A stretch of DNA of 64,000 nucleotides from Cordylochernes scorpioides (lineage: Eukaryota > Arthropoda > Arachnida > Pseudoscorpiones > Chernetidae): the NCBI GenBank assembly GCA_030710605.1, contig CP092863.1, positions 125,042,049 through 125,106,048 of the forward strand, in the 5' to 3' direction. Shown here in pieces: positions 37,535 through 64,000 of the stretch. Below the pieces are notes generated by a model that made no database searches, had not been told where the DNA came from, and worked only from the letters and a program-made list of their open reading frames with translations. Positions within the stretch are counted from its first letter, which is position 1, and every line of letters begins with the position of its first letter. Position numbers and translations under genes: made by a program.

Positions 37535-37844
37535 CTTCTTCTTCTTTCTTATCTCCACACTGGGTGAAGTAGAATGCGTCTGCCTTTGTCATTAAGACTG
37601 GGAGCACTACTCAGTAGCAGGCCACTGACTTAGCTCCAATATGAAATGGCCGCCTCTGACATGAGGAACAGATGCCATGTACAGCCGCTCCTAACATGGA
37701 GTACAAACGCTGCTCATCCTGTATCCCTGGAGTCCTTACAGGGTACTATCAGCCGGGCCAGCTGAGCCCAGGTTTTTTAGTGAGCTTGTTACTGCTCCCC
37801 CTCCTCCTTTTTCATCCGGGCTTGGGACCGGCAAAGGCGGAGTT
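37535..37844 (-). mobile_element. SINE-like retroelement, second copy, 12-bp target duplication
   Basis: 310 bp between two copies of ACACTGTAATAT (37,523-37,534 and 37,845-37,856). On the minus strand it starts AACTCCGCCTTTGCCGGTCC and CAAGCCCGGATG and ends in the same A/G-rich tail as 9,169-9,448. This copy keeps about 20 more bases at its 5' end. Confidence 0.87.
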
Positions 37845-37913
37845 ACACTGTAATATAAAATGAACGAGTGATATATTTGTTTATATAATTAGCAAGTGTA
37901 ATTGTTAAATGTT

Positions 37914-37990
37914 TTCTCTCTCTCTCTCTCTCTTGATGTCAATAAAAATATGTCAATTGTCAATTGTCTCTCTCTCTCTTTGAAAATAAT
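37914..37990. repeat. TC-rich microsatellite with GTCAATAAA repeats
   Basis: Two CT/TC runs surround TGATGTCAATAAAAATATG and TCAATTGTCAATTGTC. Similar GTCAATAAA... ATTGTCAAT blocks occur at 34,860-34,895 and 54,130-54,165, suggesting a common retroelement tail. Confidence 0.6.
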
Positions 37991-38440
37991 GAATTTAAAA
38001 TACTTTCTTAAAAGGTAAAATCGCCTAATTCTTTAAAACCATTTCAACCATTTCAGCAGAGTATTTGGCCAACTCTGGAATAATTAAAAATCAACGAGAA
38101 TAGTTGATATTTATTCCGATAGATAGCGCAACCATCAGCAACTTTGAGTTGCACGATAAGGAGATGCCTTTTTTCATAATTTATTATTTATTGTTTCATC
38201 GTCTGAACCATAAACGATATCCAACATTTTTAACGTCTATTTTGACGGGAGAGGAGACCTCTATTTTTTATAAATCAATATCCTCCCGACAAAATTTCTA
38301 CGTGGCACCCTTTCCAGTTTCTGTGGATTCCCCAATGAAAGACCGCCGAAATCACTCCTGGTTCTTCTTCAGTGCCTGGATTATAGATAAGAAAACTGTA
38401 CTGAGGTGATTAAACAAAATGCATTGTTAATTAAATAATA

Positions 38441-38994
38441 TTACGATGCACTAGCGCGCCATCTGTTATCAAATTACGAAACTATTTTAGACGCGTAATA
38501 TTCTTTTTAAAATAAAACAATTTCTACTGTCCTTACTGCAATGGAAAAATTAAAGGGAGGACCTAGCTCATCAGTGGTGAACCTTCCCAGCGGTTTCGCC
38601 AGTTTAATCTATCATACCGCTGTTATATTGTATTTTTGGAACTTCCTTTTATAGTGATACTGATGCTAGACTCTTGGAATGGGTATTTTAGATGAACTAT
38701 AGACATAAGCTTTGAGGACAGCAGCAGGCATAAATATATAATTCTGCTGTCCTCAAAGCTTATGTCCATAGTTCATCTAAAATACCCATTCCAAGAGTCT
38801 AACATCAGTATCACTATAAAAGGAAGTTCCAAAAATGCAATATAACAGCGGTATGATAGATTAAACTGGCGAAACCGCTGGGAGGGTTCACCACTGATGA
38901 GCCAGGCCCTCCCTTTAATTTTTCCATTGCAGTAAGGGCAGTAGAAATTGTTTTATTTTAAAAAGAATATTACGCGTCTAAAATAGTTTCGTAA
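38441..38994. mobile_element. Large palindromic fold-back element with 16-bp target duplication
   Basis: 554 bp flanked by TGTTAATTAAATAATA (38,425-38,440 and 38,995-39,010). The two halves are nearly perfect reverse complements, about 265 bp each around a centre near 38,737. They join the GCGCGCCATCTG/GGTTTCGCCAG module to an inner module with GGACAGCAG and CTTATGTCCATAGTTCATC. The left end has about 33 bp not matched at the right end. No coding capacity. Confidence 0.88.
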
Positions 38995-39010
38995 TGTTAA
39001 TTAAATAATA

Positions 39011-39640
39011 CAAAAGGTTTTACTGTGGAGATGAGTTTCTTTTCTTTTTTTATTTCCTTTTTTTTTTTTGTTGATGTAATCTCAACCTTTTACGAGCATC
39101 TCTGCCCTTCCCCAGGAGTACAAAACGAATGACGTATTATTTTAATGCGTTTTTTTAATTGAGAGAAGAGCATCTTTTGGTATATGAATACACAATCCTC
39201 CCGCGCGTGCGCGAAACTTTGTTCTATATAGATATAATACTAGAAGAATGACCCGGCTTCGCCCGAGAAATCCCCCGAGTGAAGTATACTTCATACTGAA
39301 AGTACATCAATAATAAATAGTAGAAGTGCCATAGAATAGCAATACAGAAGAAACACATAAACTACAGGAAAAAAAAGTGTGTAATGGCAAAAATTGTATT
39401 ATATTAGTGTTTAGGTATTTGATTTAATTATTTTTTGCAATACATTTAGTTGTTTCAAAATTAATTTAGTTTAAATAGACGGCAGCTTTTCCGCCGTGGC
39501 AGGCGAGCATTCTACCACTGAACCACCGATGCTTATAAGAAATGGCCATATTTGGGTATTTATTCCATTCACAAAAGCAAACGATGACAGAATTGATTGT
39601 TGATGACTCTGATACTTGTATATTTTAATAATTAAATAAT
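39011..39640. other. AT-rich spacer, no gene seen
   Basis: Low-complexity T and A runs, and a short stretch CCACTGAACCACCGATGC near 39,515 that could be the worn end of a tRNA-like repeat. Nothing else recognisable. Confidence 0.45.
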
Positions 39641-39647
39641 AAAAATA

Positions 39648-39957
39648 CATATATTGGATTTAATAAAATATTTATTTTGCCAATATTTCGGCTGGCTGAA
39701 CGCCAAACCTTTATCAAGACATTACATCTTTGTATACATAAACTCAGCGCCGCATAGTGTTATAATATCACAGTTGAAATCAATTGAAATACAAAGTACT
39801 TTGTATTACCTTGAATTTCTAATGATTTCAATTGTGATATTATAACACTATGAGGCGCTGAGTTTGTGTATACAAAGATGTAATGCCTCGATAAAGGTTG
39901 GCGTTCAGCCAGCCTAAATATTGGCAAAAATAAATATTTTATTAAATTCAATATATG
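39648..39957. repeat. Fold-back palindrome with arms of about 146 bp
   Basis: Arms 39,648-39,793 and 39,812-39,957 are about 93% reverse complements (left begins CATATATTGGATTTAATAAA, and includes GGCTGGCTGAACGCCAA and GTTATAATATCAC). Similar open frames on opposite strands in the two arms are a by-product of the symmetry. Not the same family as 35,991-36,285. Confidence 0.85.
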
Positions 39958-40153
39958 CCTTTTTATTATCTAATGGATTAAATATGGATTGCTCTATTTT
40001 CAAAAAGATATATATAATATAAAATATATTTATCAATAGAAAAAGGAAAGAAATAACGTTAATAGTTTTAATTTCGTTTGCTATGATGGCAGGACATATA
40101 ATGTTCGCAACAAAATAAATTATTTATATAATATTTAATTAAAAATTTCATAT

Positions 40154-41076
40154 TGTCGCGCGTTGCACCTCAGGTTCTTTGCGATTACGCCGCTTCCTCC
40201 TTCGTGGATCACCTACCCCGGGCTCCGTTGCTTCCACTCTGCAGCTGTACCCTGCAGAGCACCCAAGGACCACCGAGAACCACCACTCACGTTTCTTCAA
40301 ATAAAAATTTTATAGACTTATTTTATAGACTGAATCCAAATTACTGAAAATTTTGCGTTATTTCTGTAACAGCATTGTTACTATCATCAGACAGTACTAA
40401 AACTGAAAGTTTCGCAGTTTCACTAAAAGTGAAAGTTTTTTTTTTAGTGCCTTGTCTGATTATAGTAACAAAGCTGTTATCGAAATGTCACAAACATTTC
40501 AATAAATGGAAATTTATTTTTGTTACCTTTTGATTCTAGTCTATAATCCAAATTATACCATATCATGATAAAGCACACTTTGGATTAAAGATTATAGATA
40601 CAAGAAAATAAGACCAAATACAAATATATTAATAGTGTGTGACGTTTCTGTAACAGTGTTGTTACCACGATCAGACAAAATAATGAAACATTTATTATTT
40701 TTCCACTCATGTGGCTCTCCTTTCCTCTGGCAGTATCTCTCGGCCTTACCACTGGTGGGGGGACACGAGAGATTTACCAGAAGAGTAGCAGCAGCGATGT
40801 GGCGAGAGGAACAACAGCAACCGGCAACAAGACTTCTAACACTCCTCCTTTATTGTCATTTCTACTACACATTACATATAACTAGAATAACAATCAACAG
40901 GTATTTACATTACGTTACCTCCTAGGGCCAATATAAACGTTTATTTACAAACATTTGCCCCAGGAAACAGGACCACAGCAGTCTGCGATTCCCACATTAT
41001 TTCCAAACCGGAATTAGGCGAAAGCGCCATCTATTGGCGGATGTTGTAGATGTTTTGAAGGCACATATACGCGACA
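40154..41076. mobile_element. LTR-like element flanked by ATAT, interrupted by a fold-back repeat
   Basis: 923 bp with ends TGTCGCGCG...ACGCGACA and ATAT on both sides (40,150-40,153 and 41,077-41,080). The TGTCGCG/CGCGACA ends resemble those of gypsy element B, and the ATAT target matches all other LTR insertions here. No pol is present, so a solo LTR enlarged by a later insertion (about 40,330-40,690) is the best guess. An internal frame at 40,635-40,925 has no recognised domain. Confidence 0.55.
40366..40481. repeat. Imperfect fold-back repeat
   Basis: Arms 40,366-40,405 (GTAACAGCATTGTTACTATC) and 40,442-40,481 are imperfect reverse complements around AGTGAAAGTT copies. A half copy (CTGTAACAGTGTTGTTACC) is at 40,650-40,670. 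Confidence 0.7.
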
Positions 41077-41080
41077 ATAT

Positions 41081-41553
41081 ATTAGATCAAAATATTGGTA
41101 AAATAAATTATATTTTGATCTAATTTATATGTCTTTTTAAATTAAAAATATATTTATTGATTGCTCTATTTTCAAAATAATATATAATAAATAATTATTA
41201 CATAATATATTTTTAAAATAATAAAATATATAAGTAATGTAAAATTTTTAAAATAGTTATTTCTATATTTTTTTAAGAGCAAAAGAAGAAAAATCGTTAA
41301 TAGTTTTAAGTTTATTCGCTAGATGGCAGTACATGTTCACAACAAAATAATCGCTTGATATAAATTTCATTTTATGCGAACATGTTTGAAGCATTTTAAA
41401 ATTAGAAATATCGTTTATTAATAAAAGGGAAGGTTTAAGTTCTATTTTAAAAATATGATTTTTTGAATCAATAAAAAAAAATTAAGTAGCATATAAAATT
41501 TAATTAAACGAAAAACATGGTGAAGGAAGACGAGTTTCTTTTATTGATGCATA
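41081..41553. other. AT-rich end of the left contig
   Basis: Contains a 15-bp perfect inverted repeat ATTAGATCAAAATAT at about 41,090-41,124 and a AGATGGCAGTACATG piece. No gene. It ends at the N run. Confidence 0.5.
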
Positions 41554-41653
41554 NNNNNNNNNNNNNNNNNNNNNNNNNNNNNNNNNNNNNNNNNNNNNNN
41601 NNNNNNNNNNNNNNNNNNNNNNNNNNNNNNNNNNNNNNNNNNNNNNNNNNNNN
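41554..41653. other. Assembly gap (100 N)
   Basis: Exactly 100 N, the usual placeholder for a scaffold gap of unknown length. The sequence after it starts in the middle of a MITE that matches left-arm base 29,642 in reverse complement, so the gap sits at the inner edge of the right arm. Confidence 0.99.
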
Positions 41654-41784
41654 TGCTTCTGTCTCCTTAAAAAAAAACGACCAGCCACATCAAAGACTTT
41701 CCACTTCCTTAAGCTTTGTCCATGAGTGTATATTCTCTCTTTACATTATGTAAATGTTAATTGCATGTTGTTGTGTTTTCCCAG

Positions 41785-57310
<15,526 letters not shown>

Positions 57311-57472
57311 TGAAAGTAAAATTATTTTGATGAGTTGAAAAACTAGGATTTATAACACCAGTTGCGGATATACAGCTAATACTAATGTATTCAAATTGCT
57401 TCATTTAAGACTCTCATCTAGCTCTAAAATAACAAAATAAGTTAATTGTTGAAAAATATATATATTAAAGTG

Positions 57473-57649
57473 TGATGCATTAGCGCGCCATCTGTTATGA
57501 AAATTCGAAACTATTATAGACGCGTATAATTCTTTTAAAAATAAAACAATTTCTACTGCCCTCCCATTAATTTTCCTATTGCAGTAAGGGCAGTAGAAAT
57601 TGTTTTATTTTTAAAAGATTCATACGCGTCTATAATATTATAGTTTCTA
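57473..57649. mobile_element. Fold-back element, centre-deleted, with 11-bp target duplication
   Basis: 177 bp between ATATTAAAGTG (57,462-57,472) and ATATTAAAATG (57,650-57,660), one mismatch. The halves are inverted (GCATTAGCGCGCCATCTG... TTTCTACTGCCC; AGGGCAGTAGAAATTG... ACGCGTCTATAA), and the GGTTTCGCCAG centre is missing. Confidence 0.82.
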
Positions 57650-57660
57650 ATATTAAAATG

Positions 57661-57987
57661 TGTTTATAAATTATCGTTTTATACTGAAGCCAGTTTGAAG
57701 AGTTGTAAGAAGGCAAACATTTGGTGCTTCAATTGGACATATAAGGCCGACGTTATACTTTTTTTTCTTTCGTTTTCCATCTTTTTGAAAATATCGACAG
57801 TGAGTCGCCGAAACGTCAAGGGCAATCAACTTTTTAAAAAAACGCCGAAGTCGCTCTCCATTCCTTCTCCGTAAGTATGCTGAAGTCCGAAGGTAGCCCA
57901 CCATCTTCTTCCATGTCGAAGCTTAGCCGCCATCCATCAAATTAGCGATCTTGAACTTGATTGAAATTTTTTCTATCCATTATCTCC

Positions 57988-58023
<36 letters not shown>

Positions 58024-58061
58024 GCGGCGATTATTGTAGTCTCGTTGGTACAAAATAAATG
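57661..58061. other. Intergenic or intron-12 sequence, no exon found
   Basis: Includes a (TC)n run at about 57,998-58,022. I looked for the expected C-terminal HPPD exon here and did not find it. A minus-strand frame (57,671-57,904) has no recognisable domain. Confidence 0.5.
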
Positions 58062-58839
58062 TACAGGGTGATCCAAAAGTCCCGCACTATTTTAAAAATT
58101 AATAACTCCGCGAATATTTGCGCTAGAGCAATGCGGTAAACACCATTGTGTTCAGGATGCAATGGGATTTTTTATGGCAAATAATGAAAAATTCGAAATT
58201 TATTTTAGTTACAATTTTATTCGCCAGATGGCGCTCTACCAGAATCAGAGATTCAGCGGCCAAATTGTTTGATAAATTGAAAAATATAACTGATCGACAC
58301 GTATTTTTCCTTTTTGAATACCAGGAAAGAACCCTAATAATATCAAATAACAAATTAATAAAACACCACTTCGCCAAAAGTATGAAGAATTGGTTAACGA
58401 TTTTCAAATACAATCAGAGATATGTAAAATAGGTGAATGCAAATTAAAACATGTAGCAAAAATATTTATATTTTATATGGATTTTTGTGAAATAGATTGA
58501 ATGTTTGAAAAACACTGCTGATATCAATACACGAATTTTTGAAATGTTAATATAGTACCAAAAATTATGATGGCACTATTAATAGGATTTCTTGCTATAA
58601 GAAATGTGTAGTTTCTTGACTGATTGGCGACCCTTGACTATTTAACTGTATATTTGTCATGATCCAACAAATGAAATATAGAGGGGAGTGACAAAATATA
58701 TTTGTCGTACTTTATTCCAAATATCCTATGGGCTTGTCAAATGTTATCATTGTTTATTATACTGTACACAATTTAAAAAATGTGTCCCCTCAAATAAAAA
58801 TCATTTTTAGATCGACCTTTTGCGTTGAAAAACGTGGGT
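58062..58839 (+). mobile_element. Mariner-like element end, second copy
   Basis: Starts CAGGGTGATCCAAAAGTCCC directly after TA and matches 7,375 down to about 6,640 in reverse complement. It is cut at about 58,839 by a non-LTR fragment. The plus-strand frame 58,148-58,432 resembles the minus-strand frame at 7,052-7,279; function unknown. Confidence 0.7.
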
Positions 58840-60010
58840 ACTATTTTTAGGAACCTCTGCCTCTCCTGTGTCGAGCCAATCTTGCTATATGCTTCCATGG
58901 CTTGGTGGCGCCGAAACAGGGATCAGAAGGTGGCAACAACTCTAGAGAGATTGCAGAGGACAGCGGCACTCAGAATCACAGGGGGATATCGCACTACCAG
59001 CAGTGAGGCCTTTTTGGTCCTCGCTGGGCTTATTCCCCTGGGATTGAAACTAGAGGAGGAGACCACAGGCAGAAGATCTGGGAGAACAGGGAAGATGCCC
59101 TGGGACTTAAAGCGGGGGCCCTGGAATCGAAGAGGGACCCAAGGAAGCCTCAGCAGTGGTTGCCAAAGTGGAATTGGAGTCCTGGAGGGCCGACAGGGAT
59201 TGGCACGGAGTTTTTCACTGATGGTAGTAAGTCTGAAACCAATACTGGAGCTGGGGTAGTGATATTCACTAATGGAGAGCTGATCTTCCAAGAAAGTTTA
59301 TAACTCAGAGTGGACGAATTGGTCTTTTCAGCCGAGCTGGTTGCGATCAGGGTAGCCCTCAGAGTGTGTGCCGAGAAGAATTTCAGCCCGGACCGCCTCT
59401 ATTCAGATTGTATGTCGGCCCTCGTCGCCATCAATCTGGAGAAAGGGCAACTCGCGCATCAAATAATCCAGGAGCTGGAGATGATGACGCGGGCTCCGGA
59501 GCTCCCTTGGTTTAGGAGACACAGCCTCATCGAAAGTAATGAGTTCGCAGACAGGATCGCTAAGGCAGGATGCTTTAGAGGTAGATCACTGAGGACCCCA
59601 GTGACCAAGAAAGAAGTTTACGAGTATAGGAGGATCAGGGGGCACGTCCAGGACTTATGGTTGGACAGATGGAGGAACAGTGTGAAGGGGAGAGAGGTAT
59701 TCAATGGGGTAACAACACCCAAGTACCTCTGTACGGTAATGTCCCACAAACTCATTATGGTAGTTCGGGACATGGGCTCTTCCCCAAGTCTCCACAGATT
59801 TAAAATTAAGAGAAACCCTGATTGCGTCTATGGAGAAAGGGATGTGAATGCACGCCACTACGTCTTGGATTGTCCAAGGGTAGTGGGTGTGCAGGAAGAG
59901 AGAAGGAGGGCGAGGGGCGCGATCGAGAGTAAGCTGCTGAGAAATCACAGCAAGCTTCTTGAGAAAGCCCACGACGTGGCAGCTGAGCTTTTCCTCAGCT
60001 GTGAGTGAAC
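58840..60010 (+). pseudogene. R1/I-like non-LTR element, RT C-terminus and RNase H, 5'-truncated
   Basis: The RT thumb region reads CVEPILLYASMAWW and LERLQRTAALRITGGYRTTS. After a frameshift near 59,060 the RNase H domain starts with FTDGSKSETNTGAG (about 59,210), and then in another frame has YSDCMSALVAIN and ESNEFADRIAKAG. It ends with a zinc-like CVYGERDVNARHYVLDC and a stop at 60,006-60,008. At least two frameshifts make it inactive. Confidence 0.8.
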
Positions 60011-60450
60011 AGAGTCGACCGGGGGTTGCCTCCCCGCGGTCCCTGCTGGACACAGTAGATAGTTTCCTATTTTGCTGTGATTAAAGGCCACCGGTATAGA
60101 AATCCTTCCAGACACGTTATCTGGGAGGTGGTGTTTCCAGGTACAATGTCCAAGCACTAGCTTGGATACCGTTACTTGGCTTATGAGTTGAACAGAATAG
60201 CAGCGAAGGGCATGCTTCGCATGCCGGCTTGTGGACTGAAAGGTCTGGGTGGCCATCTGCTTCTAGGGTGTACCAACTGTGCTTAGGTGGGATCCTCCAG
60301 TTCTTGTTTATTTTGGCTACTGTTTCTATTTCTTTAAAAGTAAGTTTATTTTTCTGTAGCAAGGGTTCTTTTGTGCCTTTTTTTTCGCTAGCGCACCAGC
60401 AGCTTCATTGCCTTCAATGCTAACATGTAAGGGTATCCATTGAAGGTGAA
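60011..60450. other. Non-LTR 3' sequence and spacer
   Basis: Probably the 3' non-coding end of the preceding element, followed by sequence without clear features up to the minus-strand RNase H region. Short frames on both strands are not convincing. Confidence 0.4.
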
Positions 60451-63385
60451 TTTTTGAGGTATTGAGAGTTTTTGGAGATATTCAATTATGTTCCTGCTTA
60501 CTTTGTCTCTAAGTTACCCTGTGTGACTCAAGTGTTGTATGGCACTTCTACTATCAGTAGGAATCCATATATCGTGATGTTTAGTATTTCTGATGGATTT
60601 TAAGACTTCATAGATGGCTATAAGTTCTGATCTGAAGACTGAGCAAAATTCTGGGTTTCTTCTGTTTATTTTCTCAATGCCATTTGTGGTTTTAATGAGA
60701 GAGCCACTGCCAGTGTGTCCCAACTCGTCTCTGCTACCATCGGTATAAATAGTTATTGCATTTTTAGGAATTTTATCAATTATTTCTAATGATAATTGTT
60801 TTAAGTATTCTGGATTTTGGTATTGTTTGTTGGTGGGTTCATTTAAAGTGGCATTAAAAATAACATTTTGTTAGTGATTCGCATGGAGATATTTTTTCTG
60901 CTAAATAATTTTTTCTACTTTATATTTTAAAAATCCATTTCTTTTGGCCAGGTGGAGAGGACCTTCTATGAGTCTTATATTGGATTCCCAATTAAGTATG
61001 TAATTGAAAGTTCTGTGTTTGTTTTCATAACTCTTGATTTTGTTTATATATTTTGGCAGATTGTAGCTTCTTCTATCCTTTAAGGGCATACTGTCTGCCT
61101 CGTAAAGTACAATATTATCAGGGCAGGTATTTCGAAGACCTGTAATAATTCTAGTTGCATTTAGTTGTATCCTTTCCAGTGTTTTTAGATTTGTTTCAGA
61201 TGCTGTACCATAGATTTGATATCCATATTCCAAGATAGGTCTCATTAGAGATGTGTAAGTTAATTTTAGTGTTGTTGCTTCAGCTCCCCACTCTTCCTGA
61301 AATATATTTCAAGATTTTTAGTCGGTCTCTTCCTTTTCTAACAACTCCTTCATTATGTTTACTGGAGTAAATTTCTGGATCCAGGGTATAGCCGAGATAT
61401 TTAGGATGTTTATTATATTGCAATTGTTGTTCTTTCAGAATAATATTTGGTCTTATTTTGTATAGTTTCTTATCGGTAGTAAAAAGACAGGTTTCAGATT
61501 TTTGGGGGTTAAATTCTAATTTATGTTTATTAGCAAATTATTCTAGGTGGAGAAGAGTCTTGTTCAAATCTCTTTCAGCTTTTTTCCAGTTAGTGTTGCT
61601 GCTCCATAGAATAATGTCATCAGCGAAAAGTCCAATATTGGTTTTATGTGAAAATATTTCTTCTATGCCTGCAATAAATAGGGTGAAGAGAGTTGGGCTA
61701 AGGACTGATCCTTGTGGTAATCCTTGGTACAATTTGAAGGTTTTAGATAGAGTGCCATTATATTTGACCCTGATGTATATATTTTTATATAAGGGAATCA
61801 TTTATCCAAGTTATAGCTTTTCCATCAATTTTGAAATTTTTGTATAATTTTGTAATTAACTTGTTTTTCCATACCCCTTATCAAAAGCTTGTGTAAGGTC
61901 TAAAAAGCAGCTATGATGTGGTTAGTTGGTTTTTTGTTTTGTGCATCTTTTACCTTTTGTGTGAAAAATAAGAGTTGGTCTATTGTCCCATGTCCTTTCC
62001 TAAATCCATATTGTTCTTCTAGTAATAGATTTCTTGTATCGAGGTGGTAGGTGAGTCGTCTGAGTATAATTTTTTCCATTAATTTGCAGCAAATATTTGT
62101 GAGGGGGATAGGTCGGTAGTTTTTTGGGTCATCAGCAGATTTGTTAAGTTTTTAATGGGAATTATTGTTGCATTTTTACAGTCTTGAGGCAATTTTCCAG
62201 TTTTCCAGGAGTTATTGAAAATATTAAGAAGTCTTTCTTTGCCATTTTTTCCCAAGTTTGATATCATTCGGCCATGGATTCCATCTGGCCCAGGAGTCTT
62301 GTTTAGGTCAGTGTTTTCTAATGCATAAACTAGCTCTTTCATTTTGATTTTTTTCATGGAAAATATTATGAGTGCTGGTGACATTTTTACAGTCATGAAT
62401 AATCTTTCGGGCCTTTTTTCAACCTTGATTTTACTACTTATTTGATATGAATTACCTAAAAGATTGGCAGCAATTTTGTCATTAGTTGCTGGTGTACCAT
62501 CTGTATTCTTAATCATATTTGTGTTTTCAGTTTGTGGCTGGACTCTGTCAATTTGTTTTGCCAAATTCCAAAGTTTTGTATTTGGGTTTCTTGGGTTCAG
62601 GTTTTCACAGGTTTGTTTCCATTTTTCCCTTTTCACATTTACGTATAATCTTTTTATTTTTGCAATCACAATGTTCAGTTTAGTTCTACTATTTGTTTGG
62701 TTTTGGGTGCACTTTTTTGTAGTTCATTTCTTTTAGGTATAAGTGTTTGAATATTTTTTGCCTGGTGTGTATAATTTGGAAATTATTTCTTAATATTACC
62801 TCTTGGTATTGAAACTTTGACTGCTTCAATAATGGTGTTTTCGAAAGATATCCAATTAGCCTTTTTGAAGTTCCAGAATTTTTCTTAATTGAGCTAGTTT
62901 TGGTCTTGGTGCTAATTTCTATCAAATTAGGCAAATGATCACTTCCAAAACTTTTTAATATTCGCTATTTGCATTTGTGGAAAATGTCAGGATAGTAAAA
63001 ACTTATATCAAGGGCTTGTGCAGTATTTATTATAGCTTGTAGGAATGATGGGTAGGATTCCCATCATTTAAGCAAATGAAGGCATTGTCGTCAAATATGT
63101 TTGATAGTATTTTGCCTCTTGGGTTTGGCGTGGAACATCCTCATAGTTGATGTTTGGCATTAAGGTCACCTACAATAATAGTGTTGTCTGTAAGAAATTG
63201 AGCCATTGTTCCATCGTCAATAAATGTATTGTTTAGAGGGTGATACACATTGTATATGTTGATGCCTTTGTTTTGATTGAGGTAGACTTTGATATCTTGG
63301 GCTTCGAGGTCTGATGTGTTTGGAATATTAACGGCTATTATCTCATAGTACAAATTCTTTATTGAAAATGCTAAGCCACCCCCTT
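60450..63385 (-). pseudogene. Near full-length degenerate non-LTR element (endonuclease, RT, RNase H)
   Basis: Minus strand, 5' to 3': endonuclease near 63,385-63,140 (GGGLAFSIKN, then IIVGDLNAKH); RT N-terminal part at 62,670-62,080 (NKTPGPDGIHGRMI); RT core at 61,800-61,540 (GLPQGSVLSPTLF and FADDIILWSS); RT C-terminus at 61,245-60,900 (MRPILEYGYQIYG); RNase H at 60,740-60,510 (ELIAIYEVLKSI and TDSRSAIQHL). The domain order and RNase H suggest the I-like group. Stops and frame changes between blocks show it is dead. Confidence 0.82.
61538..61801 (-). pseudogene. RT catalytic core of the minus-strand non-LTR element
   Basis: The frame contains YQGLPQGSVLSPTLFTLF and, about 30 residues on, GLFADDIILWS with the catalytic Asp pair intact. 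Upstream and downstream RT parts are in other frames. Confidence 0.85.
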
Positions 63386-64000
63386 TAACAGTATATACAG
63401 ATGGATCTTCAGACCTTACCCTGAGTAATGGAGGGGCCGGAATTAACATAATACTGCATGATGAAACAAACATCAAAATCAAAGGAGGAGCAAGACAGAT
63501 TTCGTCAAACTTCACTTGTGAACTGACAGCTATCTGGAAAGCCCTTGATGTATGCCTTAACCATCCATCCCTGCATCAAGCAGAAGGATTTTTTAAATAT
63601 ACAGCGGCTCCATATCCGCTCTAGAAGCAATTCAGAAGGGCAATACTAAAATCACACAGAAAATACACTCGTTACTTACCCAACTGGAACCATTGGAGAA
63701 TAACTGCATTCTACATTGGATCCCTGCCCATGCTGGGATCGGGGGGTAATAAAATGGCATTTGAATTGGCAAAGGAAGCCAGAAAGTTGAGCCAAAGGAA
63801 AGAACAAATGTCATTATTTGACGCTGATTCTTTGTCAAAATACAAGATAATTAAACAAAAAAATAAGAAAAGATCAAAATGCGAAATAAACTCTGAGAGA
63901 AAAATGACAAAAACTATAACAAGACTTAGGAATGACAATACATCCAGATGGCACAAGAACCTATAGGACATGCAACAACTGTCCTGGTGTGGATCTAACA
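63386..64000 (+). pseudogene. RNase H region of another non-LTR element, plus strand, cut by window edge
   Basis: From 63,391 the frame reads VYTDGSSDLTLSNGGAG with the first RNase H Asp, then FTCELTAIWKALDVCLN with the Glu, and stops at about 63,622. The last motif appears in a different frame near 63,740 as GGNKMAFELAKEARKL, where the usual catalytic Asp before ELAKEA is Phe. It abuts the minus-strand element head to head at about 63,385. Confidence 0.75.

Noticed and set aside
39654-39951. Pair of similar 63-codon proteins on opposite strands
   Set aside because: They result from the fold-back palindrome; similarity follows from the inverted arms and there is no coding signal.
58825-60008. 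Two plus-strand frames as independent genes
   Set aside because: Together they form one truncated non-LTR element with frameshifts between RT and RNase H motifs.

Overview
The window is eukaryotic and most probably from an arthropod: genes are split by GT-AG introns, the intergenic space is AT-rich, and it is full of Ty3/gypsy, non-LTR, mariner-like, SINE and MITE sequence, with a TATA plus TCAGT initiator in front of the one recognisable gene. I cannot place the species more closely. The only host gene I can name is 4-hydroxyphenylpyruvate dioxygenase (HPPD, tyrosine catabolism). It is present twice, in head-to-head orientation.

The layout is a very large imperfect inverted repeat. The left arm (about 7,376-29,642) is the reverse complement of the right arm (about 41,654-52,955), apart from insertions. 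A spacer (29,643-41,553) lies between them, and a run of exactly 100 N (41,554-41,653) sits precisely at the inner end of the right arm. The left gene copy (minus strand) has its promoter, a first exon coding only the start Met, and exons 2-7; it then runs into a mariner-like terminus and a transposon cluster. The right copy (plus strand) has exons 2-12, including all three iron ligands; its exon 1 would lie in the gap and its last exon lies past the window or was not found. The left arm carries insertions absent from the right: two complete LTR retrotransposons, at least two short retroelements with target duplications, and a roughly 0.6-kb block. The right arm preserves empty sites. The simplest reading is two diverged haplotypes of one locus joined head to head by scaffolding; a true inverted duplication is the alternative.

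Region by region: 1-1,618, 3' end of a gypsy element (integrase and LTR). 1,930-4,960, a degenerate non-LTR element on the minus strand split by a second one with a (TG)n tail. 5,180-7,375, mariner-like remains. 7,376-34,153, left HPPD copy with gypsy element B (12,562-17,925, minus) in intron 3 and gypsy element A (22,273-27,466, plus) in intron 2. 29,643-41,553, AT-rich spacer with tRNA-derived SINEs, fold-back palindromes, MITEs and LTR remnants. 41,654-57,280, right HPPD copy with a 118-bp minisatellite. 57,281-64,000, fold-back repeat, mariner-like fragment and three non-LTR fragments.

Both complete gypsy elements have identical LTRs by eye and 4-bp ATAT target duplications. Element A looks structurally intact: gag begins inside the 5' LTR, pol ends inside the 3' LTR, and a TTTAAAC heptamer sits directly before the gag stop with pol in the -1 frame. 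I found no CRISPR, rRNA or functional tRNA gene. The most informative features are the palindrome and its haplotype contrast, the complete HPPD exon structure, the frameshift site, a MITE-derived minisatellite, and a fold-back family whose target duplications look like those of retrotransposition.
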